Positions 48,801 to 58,748 of a stretch of 64,000 bases of DNA are shown here, piece after piece. How positions within the stretch are numbered: position 1 is the first letter of the stretch; every line of letters begins with the position of its first letter. Both the position numbers and the translations under genes were made by a program. The DNA is from Taxillus chinensis. Lineage: Eukaryota; Streptophyta; Magnoliopsida; Santalales; Loranthaceae. The stretch covers positions 6,982,062-7,046,061 of the forward strand of contig CM042085.1 of assembly GCA_023512835.1 (NCBI GenBank), given 5' to 3'. The notes under the pieces are model-generated. The model made no database searches and was not told the DNA's origin. It saw only the letters and a list, made by a program, of their open reading frames with translations.

Positions 48801-50653
48801 TTGGTATATTGGCCGTCACGTAATTGGTCTCTAATCTTCAAAGCGATCCTGTTTTTACCCATATATATGGGTTTGTTCACAATTGGGAAACTAGTTAATT
48901 TGTTCACCAAATAATAAATAAAAGAAGGTTGTTTGGTCAGCCAATCCTACCATAATTATCATAAGAATAATAATAAATAAATAAATAAAATGCATACCTG
49001 TTTGATCTTTCCACACCATTGTCATCGAGCCTAGACATGTCTTTAAGTAGAGACGCCCATGCGAACTGTCAGTTTTCATATGCCAAGTCACAAGAAATAA
49101 TAATAATAATAAATAAATAAATAAATAAAATCAACTACTGTAAAGCGGAGGAAAATAGAAAATTACCACATGGTCTTCTGGGGAGATCCAACTGTTCCCC
49201 AATGCGATTCCTGTGTATAATATTTTCCTAATAAGCTAAAATAGCATATTTCAATTTTGTCTTTAAAATCTTCCCATCCAATAAATTAAATTGGATGAAA
49301 ATATATTTCCAAACCATATGAAATAAAATAAGCATATTCCGCTAGATGTTTCGAATTTAAAATTTAAAAAAAGAAAATCACGAACAGATGATATTAGTGG
49401 GGGTAAGAATGGTAATTTTGCCTTGCTCCGTACCGTTTTGGACCGTTCCGATCCATCTTTTAAAATAATTTTAAAGACGTGCAACAATTAGGCCACCTCT
49501 AAAACATTATTCTTAAAAAACTAAATATATATAGTACCTCCAAATGGAATCTTCAACTTGCCAGCCGCAATGGCGTCGGCGGCGGATAAGGCCAGCATGA
49601 CGGCAAACTTACCGCCGTAGGACTCGGACACAACGTACAGTGGACTGGTCGTCGACAGAGTCCCGTTGCCGTCAGAAAGCGCCACCAACAGAGCCGTTAG
49701 ATCATTCCCGGCCTCCAAATCAGACTTCACATAGTCCTCCTCGTCCTCCACGTAGCTGAATCCCGTCCCGACCGGGTTGTCCTTTTCGGATTTCGACCAC
49801 ACAGCACAACGCAAAATCAACCAACAACCGAAACAAACAACCAATGCAGTTTGCCAGTTTCCATGAAAACAAAAACAAAAACAAAAGAAAAAAAAAACAT
49901 CGAAACAACCAAACACCGCACGCATGAGTTTCCAACAAAACTGACTGACCACAAACAAGAGATCAGCCACAAGCAGCCAAGTGTAGTTGCGAGGCCTCAG
50001 TCGTGTGTCCAGCGGCCCAACCTCCTGGAAATTCCCAATCCCAACCCCAGAGGCTCCCTGGAATTAATGTGATTGCAATATTCATTATTTTAATTTTGGA
50101 TATAATAATAATAATTATTATTATTATTATTATAACAATAATTTATTTATCCTACTTACTGGTCCACCCTGTAACCATAGAATGGTTGGCCATGGTTTGG
50201 ATAAAGAATCAACCCTGTAAGGACTCTTGTAGTACCACCAGAACATGTGGGCTTCTGCGAAGTCAAATCTCAGATGTTAATATATATATATATATAGTTT
50301 GAAGTTAAATTACACGCGAGAAGGGAAAGGTATAAATAAAACAAATAAAAATATATATTTTTAATCGAATGATTAAATGTACAGTCAGATAATAAGGTGA
50401 TGCAATATTAATCACGTGTGTTTTTTAAAAAATACATTATCATTCAATTACTACATTACCAGTACAGCAGTACTCATAAAACAATAATGGACATATGTTT
50501 TGGTTCCTTCCGTCACTTACTGGGTCGGACTTCAACATATCCCCATGTTTCTGATCCGTCCGCTGTACCGGAGGAGACGTTGGCCGCTTCTCCTAGGAGC
50601 AGCAGTGAAGCGAAGCACAAAGCGGACATCCCAAGAAGATATCGAGACCCCAT
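42920..50653 (-). CDS. Serine carboxypeptidase-like, SCPL51 type, gene B (intact)
   Basis: Thirteen exons, high to low: 50653-50521, 50254-50160, 50057-49950, 49781-49538, 49210-49167, 49065-48998, 48848-48743, 48276-48152, 45327-45258, 45087-45037, 44743-44691, 44548-44413 and 42997-42920. The total is 1311 nt and 436 aa with every phase consistent. A signal peptide covers about residues 1-24 (MGSRYLLGMSALCFASLLLL). The S10 fold blocks are WGYVEVRPKAHMFWWYYKSP, LWLQGGPGASGVGIGNFQEV, DNPVGTGFSYVEDEEDYVKS, SESYGGKFAV, YTGQVDLICSTKGTEAW and LNAGHF. The triad is Ser166, Asp350, His410. Best match by memory is Arabidopsis SCPL51 and animal retinoid-inducible carboxypeptidase (SCPEP1). Expected in the secretory pathway or vacuole; substrate unknown. 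Intron 8 is 2.8 kb and rich in repeats. Intron 3 (168 nt) is open in frame. Exons 1-8 and the upstream 5 kb are duplicated at 55821-63858. Confidence 0.93.
45346..45383. repeat. (GAA)n microsatellite in gene B intron 8
   Basis: About 12 uninterrupted triplets, just downstream of the exon 9 acceptor in forward coordinates. Confidence 0.9.
45814..45843. repeat. (CT)n microsatellite in gene B intron 8
   Basis: About 14 dinucleotides within a GC-rich patch. Confidence 0.85.
46735..46825. repeat. Short tandem repeat, GGCACGGGCAAGTGT unit
   Basis: The 15-bp unit ggcacgggcaagtgt occurs in three to four consecutive or diverged copies. The surrounding 200 bp are rich in gcccgtgcc and its complement, typical of some GC-rich LTRs. 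Confidence 0.7.
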
Positions 50654-50763
50654 GTCTCTTTGATCCCTTCTCTTATTGAGATTAAGTAGATGATGGAATT
50701 TCACATCGAACGTGCACGTACCAAGGCTTGGGTGGGATAGGATGGGACATGGGACGATTTACA

Positions 50764-50816
<53 letters not shown>

Positions 50817-50821
50817 AAAAT
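50764..50821. repeat. (GT)n(AT)n(A)n compound microsatellite upstream of gene B
   Basis: About 47 bp of GT/AT dinucleotides followed by poly-A. The corresponding place in unit 2 (58860-58877) keeps only a short tract, so this is the largest length difference between the units. Confidence 0.9.
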
Positions 50822-51014
50822 AAGACTATATAGGTCTGACATAATTTTTTATTTAAAAAGTAAAAAAACAGTTTAATTTTGTTATATTGGTACTGAGCTA
50901 GCTACAATCGGTATTGTGGTATTTTTGCATCTCTTGTTGACATGTATTTTTTGGCACGTTTCCGAATCATTGCTCGAGTTTCAATCGTGAGCATATGTCG
51001 ACTGAGGTTTGAGC

Positions 51015-51200
51015 ATGTTAGGAAATTGTGTCCTATATCGGAAGAAAAGAAAAAGTCAAGGAGCTTATATGGTGAAGCATGTCCAAAATATCATAACGTA
51101 TTTTAAAGTCATGCGGGCCGATATGGCGAGCCTAAAACGGATAATATTGTGATATGCGGATGGGCCTGCGCATTGGCCCAATCCTAATAGAACATGAGCT
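51015..51200. repeat. LTR-like fragment (both units)
   Basis: The text from TGTTAGGAAATTGTGTCCTA through atcggaagaaaagaaaaagtcaaggag and gcggatgggcctgcgca resembles the start of a plant TRIM/Copia-type LTR (TGTTAG...cacatcggaag). No partner LTR was found. The unit 2 copy is at about 59066-59222. Confidence 0.45.
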
Positions 51201-51989
51201 CGAGTGCATATGGTACAAACATTGCTTAAGCCTCAAGCAGCGCATATGCTGTAGACATTGAGTCCTACTCGAGCATCAAGCAAGCATCGATCATCTCTCT
51301 CACGACCATATCTATGGGTTTATGGGTTTTGTCAACTGTAATTTCTAACGAAAACTTCAAACGGTCATAACTTTGTGCAAAATGGTCCGATTTGGGCCTA
51401 TTTTATTTGATTCATAGGTATCGATGAAAGCTACAACGCCAAAAAAAGCACACTCTTTTACCTCTAAATTCAAATTTTTAGCCATGTTTCTACCTCCTTC
51501 TATCTAGATACATTGCTCGAGGCGCTTCTCCCACTTTCTCTATCAATCTATCTCAGATATGATGCACTGCACGTTAAGTTTTAAGTAATTTTACTGACAT
51601 GACAATTATCACATTAGCTGATAACGTACCAGAGGCGCAACACCAGTTGAAAATATCATTTTTCGTTAGAATTTGACATAATTTTATATTTAAAATGTAA
51701 AAGTTAATAAAACAGTTTAGTTGGTATACTTCTTATGCATTCTTGCGGTTAGTGCAGAGGATCAAGATCTTAGGGTAGCCTTTTTCTAATTTATGGAGAT
51801 CGTGAAGGAAAGTCCTGCTGTTGGCCACTACATTCAACGTGATTTTCTCCTCTCTGCATCCACACCGCTTTTATTATGAATACCACCGTGAACATTCAAA
51901 CAATAGGGTATATAGCTAGCCTTTTTTTTTATTACTTTGTAAAGATCAGGAATTAAGGAACGTCTAGTTCTTGCACGGTGGCCACTACT

Positions 51990-52215
51990 CCACACCTCTT
52001 TCTCCCCTACCAGTACCATAACGCACGTGCTATATATCAATAGCCAAAGCATATCAGAGACAGATCAAGCGGAAATCGAGCAAAGGAAGCTTGACAGAAA
52101 ATTTAATTTGTCCTTTCCACACCTCTTTCTCCCCTACCAATACAAAAGTATACGCTATCAAGCCAAAGCGTATCAGAAAGATCAAGCGGAAAATCGAGTG
52201 AAGGAAATCAAGTAA
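51990..52215. repeat. Two-copy direct repeat, ~125-bp period, upstream of gene B
   Basis: The phrase cacacctctttctcccctac, followed by gcatatcag and agatcaagcggaaatcgag, occurs at 51995-52090 and again at 52118-52205 with small changes. Unit 2 has the same pair at about 60040-60250. Confidence 0.8.
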
Positions 52216-55072
52216 GCTGTCAGTTGGGATTATTATCGGACCATAACTAAAGAAAAATAATTTTTTATCAGATGAGTTGATTATATTTACAGTCAAATAT
52301 TGTTAATGTGTTTTAATTTTATTTCATTGGCAGGTGATTGGTTTATGAAAATAAATTAAAATAACATTTACTATGCCGGCATCCGTCAATCGACTTTGGA
52401 AAGACAGAAGCTTGATCGTATTCCTAGGCACTTGGTTATTATAAATAATATATATACACACACTCATACTCATGAATAAGATATATATGTACAAGCACGT
52501 AGTAGTTACCAAAACCATGTCATTTTGATAAATAATCCTATTTATATGATAAAAAGTAAAATAAATTATAGAACTTTTCAAAATAATATAATTTTAAAAT
52601 GCTACAACACGTAATTAGATCCAGTATAGTTATACATGTTATACAAATTATATGGGAGACTTAGCCTAGCCGTTAGATTATCAAAACGTAGAAAAGCACC
52701 AATTATCCCAATCAAGTACCTTGTTCCAATAAATAAATAAAAGAATATATTGAAAAATTGTTTAAAAAATCATTATGCCATTAAAAAATTAATTCCACTT
52801 CAATGTCGCTGTTACAATTCTTCCAAAGTTTATAGGTATGAAAAATTTTTAAAAAATATGTTTCGTTTCATCATCTTTATTATATTCTTCTTTGAGTTAT
52901 GCAATATAAATTATAATATCTTCATACCAAATTGTAAAACTGTCTTTTGTTAAAGTTAATTCACATGAAATTTCAATATAGTTGACCATGTTTCCCAATA
53001 ACCTTAACATTCTTGTCCTGCATGGCTTGCAATAATTTTTTAATGATTCGAGGATGATATTGTTTAGGATTGCTTTGCAGATTTTCATGGTATAGTTGTT
53101 CTTGCAGATGTAAACGCATCCAATTTGTGATTTGAATTTATATTCATCAGATAAATAACCTGCATATTCCATTAATGCAAATATTTATTTATTTTAGAGT
53201 AAAATAAACTCAAATAATAGTATCCTTTAAGTGACTCAAAATGCGCTTAACACCATTTCAATATCTTTGAGTTGGTATAGATTTATATTGTATAATGTGG
53301 TTTATTAAAAAATCTATATTAACTAGTGCAATTTCCAATTACATTGATATATGATACTTGAAGGTTAGTTAACTGTTTTCCATCTTTGGGTGAACAAAAC
53401 GGATCCTTTATCATATTACGTGATTGAACAATCATAGGTGGTGTCATGTTTCTAAATTCCAAAAATTCCAAAGTTGGGTAAATGATTCTTCAGAGTTGTA
53501 ACTAACACCTATAAAAACTACATAATGAATGCAGCAACTATTGCAAAGTTCAAATTCGTAATATCCAACTGAAACTAAATTTGCTTTGCCCAACCCGCAT
53601 GGTAAATAATAAACCTTTAATAAAATTCAAAAAAAAAAACTTAATTATATATGCATTTAAGTTCACTTTTGGGTAATCTTTAAATGTTAAATATTATCCA
53701 ATGATACATATAATTACATACTTTAATAAACTATCATATTTAAGTCAATATTTATACTATTTTTATATATACAATTATATTAACTTAGCATATTATTTTT
53801 AAAAACTATAAATTCATATAAATTTACACAACTCATAAAAATAATACTAATTTTTTAAATAAAGCCATCCAACAAACACCCCATTTAATACTTTACTTGT
53901 ATGGCACTGCATCTGTATTAAAGCCCGGAACTGGTCGGCTTGTAGTGTGTGTTACGTGAAAGAACTTTTTGGTGTGTGAACAGAAGTGGTCCCATTCAAC
54001 GCCGCGCGTGAAACTTCTAAGTTTTAAAAAAACATAACTCTTATACTTTAATTAATAGCATTTAAAAGCAATTAAAATTGCAATTCAAAGAATGAGCCGG
54101 CGTGCATAATATCCCACTATTGTACGTACCATCACAGGAACATTTGATACAAAAGAGAATTCATAACGTCACATGCGAGAAAGCATCAAGCATCGAATCG
54201 TTCCTTAAAAAGTATATTTAAAATACTATCTATTATCTGATAGATCGTTTATTGCAAATTGAAAACATACCTTGATTTATTAATATAATTACTTCGTTTT
54301 ATGACAATTATCGATGGAAAGAACTATTGCCACACCTGTTGCGTTAATCCTACATATATATATATATATATATAAGATTATTAATTTAAAATAAATCCTT
54401 TAATTACATACGGTTTATTAATAATATATTTTTTTAATTACATAAATTACTTTAAAAATTATTTAAAAATCAAATAATAATAACCTAATACTTTATTTTA
54501 ATTATTCATTGTGGGACATAAAAATTAGTTTTAACTTACTTAAATTATTACAATATCAAAATCATGCAACTTGTATCATTGTTGGCATTGTTATTATTAT
54601 TATTATTACTTTTGCTTAAAGTCAAGCTTGTTGGCTCGTATTATTATTATTATAATAATCAAGCTTATTGGCTTATATTTTTTTCGGATTAAATCTGTAA
54701 ATTTTAATCCGTTTATATGCGAATCGGAATTGATTGAGACTTGCAAGGTAATATTATTTTTTTAAGTTTTTTTTGACTTTTTATTAATTTATTTTATTAA
54801 AATTTTATATTTAATATTAATATTTTATAAGTTTAATTGTTTTTATAGTTATTTACATGTTATATTCGATTTAATAAGAATTATTTTTTTAAAATAATAT
54901 ATTTAAAATAAAAAATATATTTTAAAAAATTAAAATTTTAAATAGATTGACCCATGAGCCAGCTTCACAGTTACGATTAAGCAGGACCAAAATTCTAAAC
55001 CATTTAAAAGTAAACCTAAATGAATTCAACTCATTTTGGTCCAAGTCCGATCTAACCCGACCGCCCGTTTAA

Positions 55073-55446
55073 GAGCAACTCCAAGAGCCTCTTTACAATT
55101 TTCTCCACATATACAGAATTTTTCACATGTAAAGAGCTGTTTTTTAATATACACTCTAAGAGCCTCTCTATTTTTTAATCTCTATTTTTATTAAAATAAT
55201 AATTTATTAATAATAATATTAATTGCACGAGAGAGAGGAAAGAGAGGAGAGGGGAGAGAGGAGAGAGGGAAAGTAGATAAAAAATAATAAAATATTATGT
55301 GAACAATGAATAATGACTATTCATTTGTGAAGAATCATTTTAGCGATTTGTAGATGTAGAGAGCTTAATGAAGAGGCCGTTTGGAGCTCATTTTTGACAT
55401 TAAGCTCTCTATTTGTAGATAATAGAGAGTATCTTGGAGTTGTTTC
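55073..55446. mobile_element. MITE, GAGNAACTCC family, TAA target duplication (unit 1)
   Basis: Left end GAGCAACTCCAAGAGCCTCT and reversed right end GAAACAACTCCAAGATACTCT. Direct TAA at 55070-55072 and 55447-55449. It is 374 bp and non-coding. Same family as 15650-16014 and 63118-63487. Confidence 0.78.
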
Positions 55447-56243
55447 TAACACGCCTTCGATGCATATATGTTGCATATGTACGCATGAAATGTTTTTTTA
55501 ATGTGTTATGTGATATTATGGTATATATTATACTTTGGGACACTTCTGGACTCTTTTGGAAGGGTCGTGTTCACTTCTTTTTCATAATAAATCACGGAAA
55601 AAATTTAATTTCTTTGATATCCTTTCATTTGACGTGTTTTTTTTAATTATTAATATAACACCGCAAACTCTCACCTATTATAATTTTAACTTATTCTATT
55701 TTATTTTCTATCAGATGAGTTAGCCCGACAGGGGGTTGTAAAATATTTGCTTCCTAAATTAGAAATTTATTCACTCAATCAGAAAAATCCATACTATATA
55801 TCGAAAATGTGTCTTCCTCTAATGGATGGTAGCTAGGACTATTATGCTTTAAAATACATCAAAAAAATTAATGTGTCCATATGTGTTAGCCAGAGAGACT
55901 GTTTATAAGCCCCTATGCTTTAACACGTAGTAGGTTAAATCTACATTCATTTCTATATGAGTTTATACCGGGCGATGAATATGTGCTTGTGATTATATTG
56001 TTGCATTGTACACTACAATTGCACATTTCTGCCAGCAAAAGGAAGCCAAAGACAAGTGAGAGTTTTAAGAGAAAATTAAAACAATGCCGTTTTAGTGGGT
56101 TAAACATATAATTTATTGAGTCTTCCAATAGAAAAATAATTGCTCGAATATTAATGCTTACTATAATACTATCTAATAGAAAAATAACCCATAAAATAAT
56201 GGGGACTCCAGCCCCATCCCACCACTGCAACAACAGTACGTAC

Positions 56244-58748
56244 CTTACATTTTGAGGGATAATACCCAGCTTCTTTCTAACGACATTATTCATAAAGGTA
56301 TTAATATCAACGTCACCACCAGCTGCGAGTTCATTGGTACTTGAATCGAGAAGAAAGTTGTAGAAACTCTGCAAGGAACTCTTAATTAAATTACTTATTT
56401 ATCCTACTATAGCTATACTTCTTATCAATATAGTTTTATCAACGAACACAAATGAATATTCTAACACTAGCATATATATTCATGTAAGCTTTATTTATTT
56501 TTGCCAATATCAGAATAATATTAGTGAATAATTGTTTTTATTTTTGTGAAGAATTGTTAATGAACCTATTCCGAAAATATTAATCATAAACATTATCTAT
56601 TTCATTTAGAGTTTTACAGTGATGCGTACACCCGAAAATGAAGACCAGGATACTAATTACACTACAGTGACTCCGGAAGTATTAATTATTCATGTAACCA
56701 GTCCCCCCTTTTAATATTTTTCTATCATTTCTTAATGAAAATCTACGATTGTGGGTTTGTGCATGCATTGGCAATTTGGCATAGATAGACAGACATTGTG
56801 GGTTTTTTTTGCATTCGTAATGATGAAGACATACCACATTATTACTGCTAGCGGTTATCTCCGTTTCAAGTTCACCCCATGAGCGTGTTGCGTTGGTATA
56901 TTGGCCGTCACGTAATTGGTCTCTAATCTTCAAAGCGATCCTGTTTTACCCATATATATATGGGTTTGTTCACAATTGGGAAACTAGTTAATTTGTTCAC
57001 CAAATAATAAATAAAAAAGGTTGTTTGGTCAGCCAATCCTACCATAATTATCATAAGAATAATAATAAATAAATAAATAAAATGCATACCTGTTTGATCT
57101 TTCCATACAATTGTCATCGAGCCTGGACATGTGTCTTTAAGTAGAGACGCCCATGCGAACTGTCAGTTTTCATATGCCAAGTCACAAGAAATAATAATAA
57201 TAATAAATAAATAAATAAATAAAATCAACTACTGTAAAGCGGAGGAAAATAGAAAATTACCACATGGTCTTCTGGGGAGATCCAACTGTTCCCCAATGCG
57301 ATTCCTGTGTATAATATTTTCCTAATAAGCTAAAATAGCATATTTCAATTTTGTCTTTAAAATCTTCCATCCAATAAATTAAATTGGATGAAAATATATT
57401 TCCAAACCATATGAAATAAAAATAAGCATATTCCGCTAGATGTTTCGAATTTAAAATTTAAAAAAAAGAAAATCACGAACAGATGATATTAGTGGGGGTA
57501 AGAATGGTAATTTTGCCTTGCTCGTACCGTTTTGGACCGTTCCGATCCATCTTTTAAAAATAATTTTAAAGACGTGCAACAATTAGGCCACCTCTAAAAC
57601 ATTATTCTTAAAAAACTAAATATATATAGTACCTCCAAATGGAATCTTCAACTTGCCAGCCGCAATGGCGTCGGCGGCGGATAAGGCCAGCATGACGGCA
57701 AACTTACCGCCGTAGGACTCGGACACAACGTACAGTGGACTGGTCGTCGACAGAGTCCCGTTGCCGTCAGAAAGCGCCACCAACAGAGCCGTTAGATCAT
57801 TCCCGGCCTCCAAATCAGACTTCACATAGTCCTCCTCGTCCTCCACGTAGCTGAATCCCGTCCCGACCGGGTTGTCCTTTTCGGATTTCGACCACACAGC
57901 ACAACGCAAAATCAACCAACAACCGAAACAAACAACCAATGCAGTTTGCCAGTTTCCATGAAAACAAAAACAAAAACAAAAAAAAAAAAAAAACATCGAA
58001 ACAACCAAACACCGCACGCATGAGTTTCCAACAAAACTGACTGACCACAAACAAGAGATCAGCCACAAGCAGCCAAGTGTAGTTGCGAGGCCTCAGTCGT
58101 GTGTCCAGCGGCCCAACCTCCTGGAAATTCCCAATCCCAACCCCAGAGGCTCCCTGGAATTAATGTGATTGCAATATTCATTATTTTAATTTTGGATATA
58201 ATAATAATAATTATTATTATTATTATTATAACAATAATTTATTTATCCTACTTACTGGTCCACCCTGTAACCATAGAATGGTTGGCCATGGTTTGGATAA
58301 AGAATCAACCCTGTAAGGACTCTTGTAGTACCACCAGAACATGTGGGCTTCTGCGAAGTCAAATCTCAGATGTTAATATATATATATATATAGTTTGAAG
58401 TTAAATTACACGCGAGAAGGGAAAGGTATAAATAAAACAAATAAAAATATATATTTTTAATCGAATGATTAAATGTACAGTCAGATAATAAGGTGATGCA
58501 ATATTAATCACGTGTGTTTTTTAAAAATACATTATCATTCAATTACTACATTACCAGTACAGCAGTACTCATAAAACAATAATGGACATATGTTTTGGTT
58601 CCTTCCGTCACTTACTGGGTCGGACTTCAACATATCCCCATGTTTCTGATCCGTCCGCTGTACCGGAGGAGACGTTGGCCGCTTCTCCTAGGAGCAGCAG
58701 TGAAGCGAAGCACAAAGCGGACATCCCAAGAAGATATCGAGACCCCAT
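56244..58748 (-). pseudogene. Serine carboxypeptidase-like gene C, 3'-truncated copy of gene B
   Basis: Only exons 1-8 are present: 58748-58616, 58350-58256, 58153-58046, 57876-57633, 57304-57261, 57159-57090, 56940-56835 and 56368-56244. Exons 9-13, which carry the catalytic Asp and His, are absent, because DNA beyond 55821 is the upstream region of gene B. Exon 6 is 70 nt instead of 68: an extra GT-type dinucleotide turns the gacatgtc block into gacatgtgtc. The frame then runs KDTCPGSMTIVWKDQT and meets a stop four codons into exon 7. Intron 3 is 169 nt and no longer in frame. The signal peptide and nucleophile Ser exons are intact, so an inactive, secreted ~210-aa product is conceivable but not likely. 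The 2-bp change could be a sequencing error; the missing exons cannot be. Confidence 0.88.

Larger units (their letters stand above)
47724..55820. repeat. 8.1-kb tandem duplication, unit 1
   Basis: From aatggatggtagctaggac at 47724 to tgtcttcc at about 55817, the sequence matches 55821-63858 nearly base for base. It carries exons 8 to 1 of gene B and about 5.2 kb of upstream DNA. Most differences are 1-bp homopolymer or single-base changes; denser ones occur at 50760-51650 and 55070-55460. Confidence 0.95.
50654..55820. other. Upstream region of gene B, no gene seen
   Basis: AT-rich DNA containing an AT microsatellite, an LTR-like fragment, a short tandem repeat and a MITE. The gene B promoter must lie at its left edge; I could not assign a TATA box with confidence. 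All of it is repeated in unit 2. Confidence 0.5.

Noticed and set aside
50003..50302. 99-codon plus frame with an Ile run (and its copy at 58099-58398)
   Set aside because: Antisense to gene B/C exons 2-3, with the poly-Ile coming from an ATT microsatellite in intron 2.
52000..52300. Repeated CACACCTCTTTCTCCCC blocks considered as an LTR or TIR pair
   Set aside because: Spacing is only about 125 bp and both are direct copies without defined ends; a local tandem duplication is simpler.
53000..53172. Minus open frame of 91 codons, identical in both units (52897-53172 and 60947-61222)
   Set aside because: Conservation between units only reflects the recent duplication; no domain and no splice signals support a gene.
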